15,231 nucleotides of DNA from Nitrosopumilaceae archaeon (GCA_013330055.1 DUJB01000064.1:32542-47772); one strand, 5' to 3'. Counted from the first letter of the stretch, positions 1 through 7,249 are shown. Notes: generated from the letters alone by a model not told the origin. Numbers and translations are program-made.

Positions 1-693
1 AATGTCATTTGTTGTTGGGGTTTCTATGTATTTGAAAAGATCTTTTACTCTAATTGCAAATGCTGGATCTGTAAGTAGACAACCGCCTCCAGCGTTTGGT
101 GGATTTTCAATTCCAAATTCCTGTGCCATCTTTAATTGATCTTTTCTAGATCTTCCACGAATCTTTCCAAGGTCTTCTCTTCTAATCAGACCTTTTAGTT
201 CTGGTTCTGTTGGTGGGAGTAAAGCTGCAGAAAGTGGCCTTACGATCTTTCCTTCAAGACCAGATTCTTTTTCAATTGTTTTTAATGCTGGCCCATGCTG
301 ACTCATTGGTCGTTGACCTAAAACTTCGCCCGAAATAATAAATTCCGCACCAATTTCTTCCATGTGTTTTTTTCCAGCTTCAAACATCATTGCTCTACAA
401 TCAATGCAAGGATTCATTCCAGATCCAAATCCATGCTTTGGATGCTTTAGCATCTCAATGTAATCATCACCAAGGTATACCGTCTTTAGTTTAACACCAA
501 GAATGTCTGCAGTTTCTCGAATCTCAAAACCGCAACCCCTTCCACAATCAAAATCGCAAAATGGTGTTTTGATCGCTACAGCTTCAACCTCAAAGCCTTG
601 ATTTTGCATCATTTTCACGGCTAGACGACTATCCAAACCGCCTGAGAGAAGTGCTACCACCTTCTTTTTTTCTTCCACACAAAAAATGGTCAT
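1..693 (-). CDS. PP-loop ATP-pyrophosphatase, probable tRNA-thiolation enzyme (3' end missing)
   Basis: Translated by hand from the minus strand. The frame is open to the window edge, so the C-terminus is missing; 231 residues are visible. The ATP-pyrophosphatase P-loop SGGLDS lies at residues 17-22. Cysteines follow in CDFDCGRGCGF, NPCIDCRAMMF and GGGCLLTD, the pattern of MnmA/ThiI-like enzymes that activate a tRNA base by adenylation and use cysteines or a metal cluster for sulfur transfer. I infer tRNA thiolation; the exact base (s4U8, s2U34 or other) cannot be told, and annotations of relatives as 'methyltransferase' are misleading. Start: ATG at 693 is preferred because TTTATG on the minus strand at 721-726 sits about 30 bases upstream, suiting a leaderless mRNA. 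ATG at 723 would add ten residues. It diverges from the peptidase gene. Family confidence is high, substrate confidence low. Confidence 0.8.
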   Translation of the reverse strand, partial: MTIFCVEEKKKVVALLSGGLDSRLAVKMMQNQGFEVEAVAIKTPFCDFDCGRGCGFEIRETADILGVKLKTVYLGDDYIEMLKHPKHGFGSGMNPCIDCRAMMFEAGKKHMEEIGAEFIISGEVLGQRPMSQHGPALKTIEKESGLEGKIVRPLSAALLPPTEPELKGLIRREDLGKIRGRSRKDQLKMAQEFGIENPPNAGGGCLLTDPAFAIRVKDLFKYIETPTTNDI

Positions 694-718
694 TTTTCCA
701 TATCTAAACCTTCCAGCA

Positions 719-728
719 AACATAAATG
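719..728. promoter_or_regulatory. Putative shared TATA element between divergent genes
   Basis: The AT-rich element ACATAAATG lies about 26 bases before the plus-strand ATG at 751. Its complement, CATTTATG, lies about 30 bases before the minus-strand ATG at 693. Both distances fit archaeal TATA boxes driving leaderless mRNAs. The two starts are only 57 bases apart, so one element, or two overlapping ones, must serve both genes. This is inferred from spacing and composition only. Confidence 0.4.
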
Positions 729-750
729 GCAAACTAGTAGATTTTTTGTA

Positions 751-1812
751 ATGCAAAAACGCAAGCAAAACCTTCTAAAATTTTGTAACAAATTAGGCTG
801 TGACACACTTGTTGCATTTGAGCCCGAGAACCTCTTTTACATGACTGGTTTTTGGGGCGAAGCAATAGGGATCTTGGATAAATCAGGCAGTACAATAATT
901 GCGCCAGAGCTAGAAGTTGGACGTGCAAATGAAGAATCTGTTGACTGTAAAGTGATAAAATCAGAGAGGGGAAAGGGTGCATTTTCTACACTGACTTCGA
1001 AATTAAAGGGAGCCAAAGTATGCACAGATAACAATAATTACCACGTAATTCAGTCAATGAAAAAATCTCTTCCCCTAGTAAAATCATCTACAGATCCATT
1101 TTATCGTGCACGTGAGATCAAAGACTTGCAAGAAATCAGTATCTTAAAGAAAGCTTCTTCGATTTTGGATGAAATGTATGAGCTTTGTGTTGATGAAATA
1201 AAAATTGGACAGTCAGAGCTGGAACTACAAACTATCCTGATGTCATATGCAATGGATCGAGGAATGTTTGCAACTGGATACAAATCAACTTTGAATCCAT
1301 TGATAATAGCTGGTGGGCCACATGGCGCATTGCCACACGCTCAGGTTACAAAAAGAAAATTTGCTGGTGGTGACATGATTGTAGTTGATTTAACCTTGAG
1401 ATATCAAGGATATGTTTCTGATGCGACAAGAACTTTTGGGCTTGGTTCCATCTCTGCTGAAGCAAAAAAAGTGTATGAAATAGTAAAGCAATCACAAGAA
1501 GCTGGACTCAAAGCAGTAAAATCTAAAGCTTCTTGCAAGTCAGTTGATGATGCTTGTAGAAAAGTGATACAAAAGAAAGGATATGGCAAGTATTTTATTC
1601 ACTCCACCGGTCATGGAATAGGACTAGAGGTTCATGAGCTGCCCTGTTTAAGTTATCTAAGCAAGACAAATCTTGAAAAAAACATGGCAATAACTGTAGA
1701 ACCAGGAATTTATCTTCCAAACAAGTTTGGTGTAAGAATTGAAGATTCTTTAATTGTAAACGACAAACCTGATGTTATGCACAAGTTTACTAAAGATTTG
1801 ATTATAATTTAA
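751..1812 (+). CDS. pepQ: M24 metallopeptidase, Xaa-Pro aminopeptidase/dipeptidase
   Basis: 353-residue cytoplasmic protein with a creatinase-like N-terminal domain (about 1-115) and a C-terminal pita-bread catalytic domain (about 120-353). All five dinuclear-metal ligands of the M24 family are present: D213 (VVDLT), D224 (SDATRT), H288 (STGHGIG), E317 (VEPGIY) and E331 (VRIEDS). H295 in LEVHE matches the second catalytic histidine. It should cleave peptides at Xaa-Pro bonds for peptide recycling. Aminopeptidase (PepP-like) and dipeptidase (PepQ-like) activity cannot be separated by eye, so the gene symbol is approximate. The ATG at 751 fits the TATA-like element near 724 and a leaderless message. 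The length is normal for archaeal members and no defect is visible. Confidence 0.92.
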   Translation: MQKRKQNLLKFCNKLGCDTLVAFEPENLFYMTGFWGEAIGILDKSGSTIIAPELEVGRANEESVDCKVIKSERGKGAFSTLTSKLKGAKVCTDNNNYHVIQSMKKSLPLVKSSTDPFYRAREIKDLQEISILKKASSILDEMYELCVDEIKIGQSELELQTILMSYAMDRGMFATGYKSTLNPLIIAGGPHGALPHAQVTKRKFAGGDMIVVDLTLRYQGYVSDATRTFGLGSISAEAKKVYEIVKQSQEAGLKAVKSKASCKSVDDACRKVIQKKGYGKYFIHSTGHGIGLEVHELPCLSYLSKTNLEKNMAITVEPGIYLPNKFGVRIEDSLIVNDKPDVMHKFTKDLIII

Positions 1813-2024
1813 TTCTAAATACCTGTAAAGGAATTCATTACTAATCAATAAAAATGATATCCACGTTTCATTCAAAGAAATATGCTGTAGGTCGTCAAAT
1901 TTTAGATTATGAAATTTCTCTAAACACTTCATCCCAAATCCATCAATCTAAAAGACAACAAAATAATTTTGTATGTTTAGCTTTATTAAGTAGATTTTTT
2001 TGCTTTAACAAAAAATGTATTGTA
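1813..2024. other. Intergenic region between convergent genes, no supported gene
   Basis: This 212-base AT-rich gap separates the 3' ends of the peptidase and rlmN genes. It holds T-runs on both strands near 1995-2015, which could stop transcription arriving from either side. A 59-codon plus-strand ORF (1854-2033) is present, but its composition is unlike the neighbouring proteins and no good TATA box precedes it. I see no tRNA, repeat or palindrome of note. Confidence 0.6.
1995..2001 (+). terminator. Putative T-run terminator for the peptidase gene
   Basis: Seven consecutive T residues lie on the plus strand about 185 bases after the peptidase stop. Archaeal RNA polymerase often terminates at such T-runs without a hairpin. 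An A-run at 2010-2015 gives six T on the minus strand just after the rlmN stop and may serve that gene. The distance from the peptidase stop makes this tentative. Confidence 0.3.
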
Positions 2025-3218
2025 TCAATCTGATTTAGGAAGTTTGTCAGGTTTGTAATGCATTTGTGGTCTTTTAATACTCTCTACTACATCGGTTCGT
2101 AGCTGTCCACAAGCAGCTGAGATCTCAGAGCCTTTCTCAACTCGTACTGTGCAGTTTATTCCAGTATCATTTAGTATTTGTTCAAATGCAAGTATCCGTC
2201 CTCGAGCTGGGCGCTCAAAGTCACCCGCTGTGGGGTTTACTGGAATTAAATTCACATGGGAACCATTACCTCTCAAGAGGCAAGCTAACTCGTCAGCAAT
2301 TTTTGGTGAGTCATTTATTCCATCAATCAGCGCATATTCAAATGTAACACGCCGTCCCGTCTTTTTGAAATATCGCCTTCCAGCAGAAATCAAATCCTCA
2401 ACTGAATGCGGTCCAGCTGTTGGTACCAACCATTGACGTAACTTGTCGTTTGGTGCATGAAGTGAGATGGCCAGTCCGACTTGGAGATCTTCATCAGCAA
2501 GACGGTCTATACCTTGGGTAATACCAATAGTAGAAATGGTGATACTTCTTTGTCCGATTCCAAAGGCACGTTGATTTGTCAGTAACCTGATTGCTCGAAT
2601 TGTTTCATCATAGTTTGCCAGCGGTTCACCCATTCCCATAAAGACAATGTTGGTAACGTGCTGTTCTCGTTTACGGAGTAGTTGAGCAAAATGAATTATC
2701 TGTGCAACAATCTCTTCTGCACGTATATTTCGTTCAAAACCCATCTGACCTGTTGCACAAAATACACAACCCATGGCACAACCAACCTGAGTTGAAACAC
2801 AGATAGTTGTTCTAGGATGACCATTATGCTTTGATGATTCGTATTGTATCAGAACAGTCTCAATTAGAGTTCCATCCACCAGATTGAGGAGCATCTTTGT
2901 CGTATCACCATCCTCACTTACAACACGATGAACTTCATTTGCAGAGCCTATAGTGTATCCTGCAGCAACAATCTCATCTAGCATCGTGGTAGGAAGCTGA
3001 TGTAGATCCCAAATATCCTTTGGTGATTCATGATATAATGCGTGAAGTATCTGGTCTGCACGATAGCGTGGCTGTCCCATTCCAATAACCATTGCTTCCA
3101 TTTCTTCTGGCAGGAGACGGTAAAGATCTGTCATATTGTTATCAATTACATCAGAAGGGGTGTTCTCTTTTTTACTCTTTGTAGATAAAAATAGAATCCC
3201 ATTCCGTAAAAAATCCAT
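2025..3218 (-). CDS. rlmN: Radical SAM RNA methyltransferase RlmN (23S rRNA A2503 / tRNA A37 C2-methylation)
   Basis: 397 residues. The [4Fe-4S]/SAM motif CAMGCVFC gives C147, C151 and C154. C140 (TTICVS) and C370 (ISAACGQLR) match E. coli RlmN C118 and C355, the latter being the cysteine that carries the methyl group. MGMGEP (194-199) is the SAM-binding GEP element. RlmN makes 2-methyladenosine in 23S rRNA and some tRNAs and is mainly a bacterial enzyme. The text resembles Chloroflexota RlmN, for example in MGMGEPLANYDETIRAIRLL and the stretch ending ISLHAPNDKL; this is judged from memory, without a search. Hand-counted 60-base lines here are 42-48% GC, against 22-35% in flanking genes, so acquisition from bacteria is likely. 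Residues 1-28 are unusual; ATG at 3134 (MTDLYRLLPEE) is a credible alternative start closer to the normal N-terminus. It is a single-gene unit. Confidence 0.95.
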   Translation of the reverse strand: MDFLRNGILFLSTKSKKENTPSDVIDNNMTDLYRLLPEEMEAMVIGMGQPRYRADQILHALYHESPKDIWDLHQLPTTMLDEIVAAGYTIGSANEVHRVVSEDGDTTKMLLNLVDGTLIETVLIQYESSKHNGHPRTTICVSTQVGCAMGCVFCATGQMGFERNIRAEEIVAQIIHFAQLLRKREQHVTNIVFMGMGEPLANYDETIRAIRLLTNQRAFGIGQRSITISTIGITQGIDRLADEDLQVGLAISLHAPNDKLRQWLVPTAGPHSVEDLISAGRRYFKKTGRRVTFEYALIDGINDSPKIADELACLLRGNGSHVNLIPVNPTAGDFERPARGRILAFEQILNDTGINCTVRVEKGSEISAACGQLRTDVVESIKRPQMHYKPDKLPKSD

Positions 3219-3290
3219 TAGATAACTAAAGGTTATTTGTTGAAGAATGGTTTGTTACACGAATTCACATGGAAGAAAAAGTTGAAAGAA

Positions 3291-3506
3291 TCAGAGAATT
3301 TTCTCATGTCTATATCTATTCTTAATGTATCTAGTGTGATATTCTCCATATGAGAAGGCGGATTTCATCAAGCTATCATAGATCTTTTTTGGTACGCCAA
3401 AGTACTGATAGATTCCACCATGATGAAATTCTATTTCTAATATCTTCATTGATTCGTTATAACCAATTGATCTGAGATAACTAGACTTGATCCGCATTCT
3501 TTCCAT
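3291..3506 (-). CDS. Small KTSC-domain protein
   Basis: 71 residues forming a single KTSC domain, the small module also found at the C-terminus of some lysyl-tRNA synthetases. The matching features are the SSYLRSIGYNE start, a hydrophobic strand ILEIEF, the central YxY motif (YQY, 33-35) in GGIYQYFGVP, and the end SYGEYHTRYIKNRY. The function of the family is unknown; nucleic-acid binding has been suggested. The gene starts one base after the CoaBC stop (TAG, T, ATG), so it is probably translated from the same mRNA as the last gene of the CoA operon. A second in-frame ATG three codons later could be the true start. No biochemical link to coenzyme A is known to me. The family call is fairly sure; the role is open. 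Confidence 0.8.
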   Translation of the reverse strand: MERMRIKSSYLRSIGYNESMKILEIEFHHGGIYQYFGVPKKIYDSLMKSAFSYGEYHTRYIKNRYRHEKIL

Positions 3507-3507
3507 A

Positions 3508-4746
3508 CTATATCTGCATTAAGTTTCTTCTTTCTATTTCTTTACGAATGAATTTACTAATCTCTGATTTCTTTTTCCATCCTGATTGGATAATTTTCTC
3601 TAGATCGACAATAATGACATTATTGTATTCAGAATTGTCTTTATATTTTTTCAATCCAATATCATTTACAATTATAAAATCAGCATTTGATTCTTTCAAC
3701 TTTTTTCTTGCTTTATCTATTAAATTTTTCTTAGACATGTTAGTTTCTGCTTTGAATCCAACAAGAAAAACATTCTTTTGGATTTTCTTAATTTGATCTA
3801 TAATTTTTGGTACACGTTTTAGTTTTAATATAATTTTATTCTGATCACTTTTGATCTTTGTTGGGCTTGATTTTTCTGGCGTATAATCCGAAACTGCAGC
3901 AGCTAAAATTATTATATCAAATTTCTGTTTCATTTCTTTTTTTACAACATTAAACATCTCTTGACTTGTTTCCACTCTTATCAACTTGGCACCTTTTGGT
4001 GGTAGTTCTTTTCCAGGACCATAAATTAAAGTAACTTTAGATCCAGCAGAAATAAACTCGGATGCTAACAAAACTCCTGTCTTTCCCGTGCTCTGGTTTG
4101 TAATTATTCGTACAGGGTCAATATACTCTATTGTAGGTCCTGCTGTGATAAGCACCTTTTTTCCACGTAATTTGGAAGAAGAACCAAACTTTTTGAGAAC
4201 AAAATCAAGCACATCTTCAGGTTCTGCAGCTTTTGCCTTTTCCTCAACCATCTGGGGAGCAATAAAATTCACTTTGTTCTTTAGATAATCCATGTTTTTT
4301 TTCACTGCCGGATTCTCATACATTGCCTCATGCATAGCCAGGGCTACAACAATTGGTATCTTTGAGCCAAATCCCACACTCAAAACAGTAGAGATTGGTG
4401 TATCATCTATTCCATTTGCAAGCTTACCAAGAGTATTTGCAGTACAGGGATAAACTATAATCATATCAGATTTTTTATAGTCTGCAATCTTGATGTGTTC
4501 CAAATCTCCTGTAAGTTTTGTTATAACTTCGTTTCCTGTTGCCCACTTGAAGTAGCTTGGTTTTATCAAACTAGTAGCAGCTTTACTTGCAACACAAATC
4601 ACATTAGCTCCATGTCGCATAAGCAGTCTAGCTAGCTCTATTGATTTGTATGCTGCAACACTTCCAGTTACACACAAAACAATTTTTTTCCCAGCAAGCT
4701 CAGTACCATGTGAGCTTACAATATCAAGCGATGGATGGTCACGCAA
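3508..4746 (-). CDS. coaBC: Bifunctional phosphopantothenoylcysteine decarboxylase / phosphopantothenate-cysteine ligase
   Basis: 412 residues. The enzyme joins 4'-phosphopantothenate to cysteine (CTP-dependent ligase, C-terminal half), then decarboxylates the product with FMN (N-terminal half) to give 4'-phosphopantetheine. Decarboxylase half (about 18-185): CVTGSVAAYKS (25-35), catalytic H84 in DLEHIKIAD, and PCTANTLGKLANG (100-112). The substrate clamp reads ALAMHEAMY (about 135-143) rather than bacterial PAMNxxMW. The flap region (about 167-177) has no cysteine at the place where bacterial enzymes use one; I believe this is usual in archaea. Ligase half (about 195-412): KVLITAGPTIEYIDPVR, TNQSTGK with N217, AAAVSDYTPE, and a lysine-rich stretch near 298-310. 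The start is TTG at 4746, overlapping panB by 8 bases, as expected for translational coupling. Confidence 0.95.
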   Translation of the reverse strand: MRDHPSLDIVSSHGTELAGKKIVLCVTGSVAAYKSIELARLLMRHGANVICVASKAATSLIKPSYFKWATGNEVITKLTGDLEHIKIADYKKSDMIIVYPCTANTLGKLANGIDDTPISTVLSVGFGSKIPIVVALAMHEAMYENPAVKKNMDYLKNKVNFIAPQMVEEKAKAAEPEDVLDFVLKKFGSSSKLRGKKVLITAGPTIEYIDPVRIITNQSTGKTGVLLASEFISAGSKVTLIYGPGKELPPKGAKLIRVETSQEMFNVVKKEMKQKFDIIILAAAVSDYTPEKSSPTKIKSDQNKIILKLKRVPKIIDQIKKIQKNVFLVGFKAETNMSKKNLIDKARKKLKESNADFIIVNDIGLKKYKDNSEYNNVIIVDLEKIIQSGWKKKSEISKFIRKEIERRNLMQI

Positions 4747-5572
4747 TTTCCTTTTTCAACCTTTCAAGCTCTAATTTGTCCATAGAAAAGCAATGATCTT
4801 TTGCAGGAAACTTGCCAGAAGTTACATCATTTTTATATGTTTCAACAGCCTTTACAATTTCCTGTGAGAGTTCAAGATATCTTTTAACAAACTTTGGTTT
4901 TAGTTTTTCATATAATCCAACTACATCATGAAAGACAAGTACTTGTCCATCACAGTCTGGACCAGATCCGATTCCAATTGTTGGAATTTTAATAGAACCA
5001 GTAATTATCTTTGCAACTTCTTGTGTGACCATTTCTAACGCAATACTAAAAGCTCCAGCTTCCTCCAATGCTTTTGCATCATCGATAAGCCTTAGTGCCG
5101 CATCTTTTGTCTTTGCTTGTACCTTGTAGCCTTCCTGTAATACGGTAGTCTGTGGTTGTAATCCTATGTGACCCATGACCGGTATGCCTGTTTCTACAAT
5201 AGCACGCACCGTTTCACATACCTCACGACCTCCTTCTAGCTTGACTGCATCAGCACCTGCTTTTATGAGTCTACCAGAATTTTCTATTGCTTGAGATTTG
5301 CTTGCCTGGTACGACATGAATGGCAAATCAGCTACGACCATTGCATTTTGTCGCCCTCTACTAACAGCTTCTGTGAAAAAACACATCTGTTCCATTGTAA
5401 CTGGAATTGTATTTTGATATCCTAACATAACCATCCCACCACTGTCTCCCACAAGTATGATATCAATTCCAGCTTTATCACAGAGTAAAGCGGTAGTGTA
5501 ATCATAGGAAGTAATTACAGAAATCTTTGTAGAATCTTTCTTTGAGGTAATGTCTTTTACAGACTTATGCAT
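4739..5572 (-). CDS. panB: 3-methyl-2-oxobutanoate hydroxymethyltransferase (ketopantoate synthesis)
   Basis: 277 residues, the normal PanB length. It transfers a one-carbon unit from methylene-tetrahydropterin to alpha-ketoisovalerate to make ketopantoate, the first committed step of CoA synthesis. The metal ligands align with E. coli D45, D84 and E114 as D43 (VGDSGG), D82 (ADLPF) and E113 (KLEGG). The catalytic E181 corresponds to E180 (ALEMV). GHIGLQPQ (134-141) and IGIGSGPDCDGQ are further signatures. The start ATG at 5572 overlaps the upstream gene by 8 bases. A GGAG at 5581-5584 on the minus strand, 8 bases before the ATG, is a good ribosome-binding site, so this internal operon gene uses Shine-Dalgarno initiation. 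Confidence 0.97.
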   Translation of the reverse strand: MHKSVKDITSKKDSTKISVITSYDYTTALLCDKAGIDIILVGDSGGMVMLGYQNTIPVTMEQMCFFTEAVSRGRQNAMVVADLPFMSYQASKSQAIENSGRLIKAGADAVKLEGGREVCETVRAIVETGIPVMGHIGLQPQTTVLQEGYKVQAKTKDAALRLIDDAKALEEAGAFSIALEMVTQEVAKIITGSIKIPTIGIGSGPDCDGQVLVFHDVVGLYEKLKPKFVKRYLELSQEIVKAVETYKNDVTSGKFPAKDHCFSMDKLELERLKKEIA

Positions 5573-6311
5573 GTGCTTTTCTCCAAAGATTATTTTTCAT
5601 CACAAGTATTGCTTCAGCAAGATTCTTTTTGTTATCAAATCTGTCTGGTTTAAGATTCTTTTTCTTTGTTAATTTTTTGGAAATATCAATCAGAATTCGC
5701 ATTCCGCGAATAACATTATCCACGATAGTAATATCTGCTGACTGGGCTGTTCGTGATAATGGATTAAGATCAAAAGTGATCACTTTTTTTCCAAATTTTT
5801 TCATAGCCAAAGTTCTGTCTCCATCTTCTAGTGGTACTAGAACTACATCTGCAGAAAATATTCCATTTTTATCAACAACTCGTCTAGCACTATCAAGTTT
5901 TGGAATTTTTCGTGAAGATCTTGGGTCTAACCCCAAAATTTTTTTTGCACCATTTTTTCTTAAAAGATTTGCAATTGCTCTCTTTCTTTTTTCGGTAACA
6001 TAGAAAAGATTTATCTCAATCTTTGCACCCACGATTTTTGCAAGATTCACAATCTCTTTAGGGCATAATGCAGCAAAGTTCCCATTTACTGAAATTACAG
6101 GATATTTTGCCAAAACAAGGGTTTTAGCTGCTGCTTTTATTGCTTTTAGGGCATTTTTTGAGGTCTTTTCTCCTATTAGATAGTCAAATGTCTCTCCTCT
6201 ACCATGAGCCATAAGGCCTTCTTCAACAACCAAACCGGATCTGTAACCTTGGACAAGCTTTTCTCTTATGTGCAGGGATACAGCCCTGGGATGTGATTTC
6301 GGAATTAACAC
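5565..6311 (-). CDS. 4-phosphopantoate-beta-alanine ligase (archaeal phosphopantothenate synthetase)
   Basis: 248 residues of the archaea-specific COG1701/DUF137 family. It condenses 4-phosphopantoate with beta-alanine using ATP, replacing the bacterial PanC-then-CoaA order. Signature blocks are IPKSHPRAVSL (3-13), GLMAHGRGETFDYLIGE (32-48), SVNGNFAAL (74-82), PLEDGDRT (160-167), FDLNPLSRTAQ (180-190) and DNVIRG (198-203). Together these are diagnostic. The start is GTG at 6311, which gives the usual N-terminus just before IPKSHPR and overlaps the pantoate kinase gene by 7 bases. A GGAG lies 13 bases upstream, rather far for a ribosome-binding site, so coupling to the upstream gene is likely. 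It overlaps panB by 8 bases. No oddity is seen in the protein. Confidence 0.95.
   Translation of the reverse strand: MLIPKSHPRAVSLHIREKLVQGYRSGLVVEEGLMAHGRGETFDYLIGEKTSKNALKAIKAAAKTLVLAKYPVISVNGNFAALCPKEIVNLAKIVGAKIEINLFYVTEKRKRAIANLLRKNGAKKILGLDPRSSRKIPKLDSARRVVDKNGIFSADVVLVPLEDGDRTLAMKKFGKKVITFDLNPLSRTAQSADITIVDNVIRGMRILIDISKKLTKKKNLKPDRFDNKKNLAEAILVMKNNLWRKAHA
5581..5584 (-). promoter_or_regulatory. Ribosome-binding site of panB
   Basis: GGAG on the minus strand, 8 bases before the panB ATG and inside the end of the phosphopantothenate synthetase gene. It supports the ATG at 5572 and coupled translation within the operon. Confidence 0.55.
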
Positions 6312-7195
6312 CGGTTTACTCTGGCTCCACTTTTGTCAATCTTTGACTGGATGACAATACCGTCGTACTTTTTCAAAATTTGCATTACCTTGTCTTCTTT
6401 TGATTTTGGAACTAGTGTAAATACAGTCTCTCCAAACATTGCAACACCACACTTGAAACCACTGCTTTGAAGATCTTTTATAACCGCATCCATTTTTGGC
6501 GTGATCACATCAACATACTTTGCAAAATCCAAAGACATATCAAGAAAGTCCTGATAATTTCTTGATTTTAGAAGCTTGTCTACCATCTTGCCTCCAAGGC
6601 CATTTATTCTTGGTAACTGATCTTTGATGAATTCTTTAGTAGAAATTGGAGAAAAGCAGATCACTAAAGCAGAAGAGTTGCTGTAAATCTTTTTCAGACT
6701 TCCAACACCAGGTGCACCTTGCTTTGTTCTGATCTCAAAACCTCCATAATATGATGACAAAACAGTTCCAAGACCAGTCTTGCAATAAATTTCAGCATTA
6801 TGAGCTATTTGTCCAATTTGTGTTCGTGAAAGATTTACACCCATTGCTTCGTTTAGTGCAAACGCAAGACTCAGTGCAGCAGCTCCACTGGATCCAAGCC
6901 CATATCCAACTGGAATTGCAATATTGTGCTCTACGTCAACAAAAAAACTTTCTTTTGTAATCTTGAAAAATTCTTTTATAACAAATTCTGAAACCTGGGT
7001 GTTGTCAGTCTGATATCCAGTTACCTTGATCCTAAAGTGAGGTTTATCAGAGCTTGTAACCTTTACAGTAGATGTAACACCATCATTTATGCAAAAACCA
7101 GCTCCAAGTGAACCTTGAAGTTCCGGTTTTTCTTGGTCTACCTCGGCTTTGAAAAAGCCAGTAATGTGACCAGGACAAAAGGCAATTGCCTGCAT
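6305..7195 (-). CDS. Pantoate kinase (GHMP family)
   Basis: 296 residues of the archaeal GHMP-kinase branch COG1829, which phosphorylates pantoate to 4-phosphopantoate before beta-alanine is added. The N-terminus AFCPGHITGFF (5-15) and the glycine-rich ATP loop PVGYGLGSSGAAALSLAFALN (95-115) are characteristic. A later block, KCGVAMFGETVF, matches the C-terminal GHMP region. This is the first gene of the operon. The ATG at 7195 is supported by a TATA-like TTTTATATTTT centred near 7222 on the minus strand, 27 bases upstream, typical of a leaderless mRNA. An out-of-frame ATG eight bases earlier is ignored. Together with the next three genes it encodes most of the archaeal pantothenate/CoA route; ketopantoate reductase and the adenylyltransferase CoaD are not in the window. 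Confidence 0.94.
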   Translation of the reverse strand: MQAIAFCPGHITGFFKAEVDQEKPELQGSLGAGFCINDGVTSTVKVTSSDKPHFRIKVTGYQTDNTQVSEFVIKEFFKITKESFFVDVEHNIAIPVGYGLGSSGAAALSLAFALNEAMGVNLSRTQIGQIAHNAEIYCKTGLGTVLSSYYGGFEIRTKQGAPGVGSLKKIYSNSSALVICFSPISTKEFIKDQLPRINGLGGKMVDKLLKSRNYQDFLDMSLDFAKYVDVITPKMDAVIKDLQSSGFKCGVAMFGETVFTLVPKSKEDKVMQILKKYDGIVIQSKIDKSGARVNRC

Positions 7196-7215
7196 GAGTG
7201 CATTAAAATTCCCAT

Positions 7216-7228
7216 AAAATATAAAAAT
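7216..7228 (-). promoter_or_regulatory. TATA box of the CoA operon
   Basis: The minus strand reads ATTTTTATATTTT here, centred about 27 bases before the pantoate kinase ATG at 7195. The spacing matches archaeal promoters of leaderless genes. The same AT-rich block, read on the plus strand, could also contribute to transcription of the divergent PhoU gene. Confidence 0.55.
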
Positions 7229-7240
7229 AGTGATTAAATA

Positions 7241-7249
7241 ATTTATATT
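7241..7249 (+). promoter_or_regulatory. TATA box of the AbrB-PhoU gene
   Basis: ATTTATATT on the plus strand is the best TATA match upstream of the PhoU-like gene. A transcription start about 26 bases after its centre would fall near 7271. That suits an ATT start at 7270 (leaderless) or the TTG at 7279 (leader of about 8 bases), but not the CTG at 7258. Confidence 0.5.

Noticed and set aside
1854..2033. Plus-strand ORF of 59 codons in the gap after the peptidase gene
   Set aside because: No recognisable motif, no well-placed TATA box, it runs into the end of rlmN, and its composition looks random. It cannot be supported as a gene.
2149..2436. Plus-strand ORF (95 codons) opposite rlmN
   Set aside because: It exists because rlmN is GC-richer and has fewer stops in the opposite frame. 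No protein family was recognised.
2025..3218. Cfr-type antibiotic-resistance methyltransferase instead of RlmN
   Set aside because: The whole protein, including LVPTAGPHSVEDLI, the GDFERP region and AACGQLR, reads as RlmN. Cfr is a smaller side branch, and nothing here suggests C8 methylation.
3291..3506. Reading the KTSC gene as a broken lysyl-tRNA synthetase
   Set aside because: No synthetase catalytic motifs occur nearby and the 71-residue domain is complete, as in free-standing KTSC proteins.
5629..6003. Plus-strand ORF (124 codons) inside the phosphopantothenate synthetase gene
   Set aside because: It is a Phe/Ser-rich antisense shadow of Lys/Asp-rich coding sequence, with no promoter.
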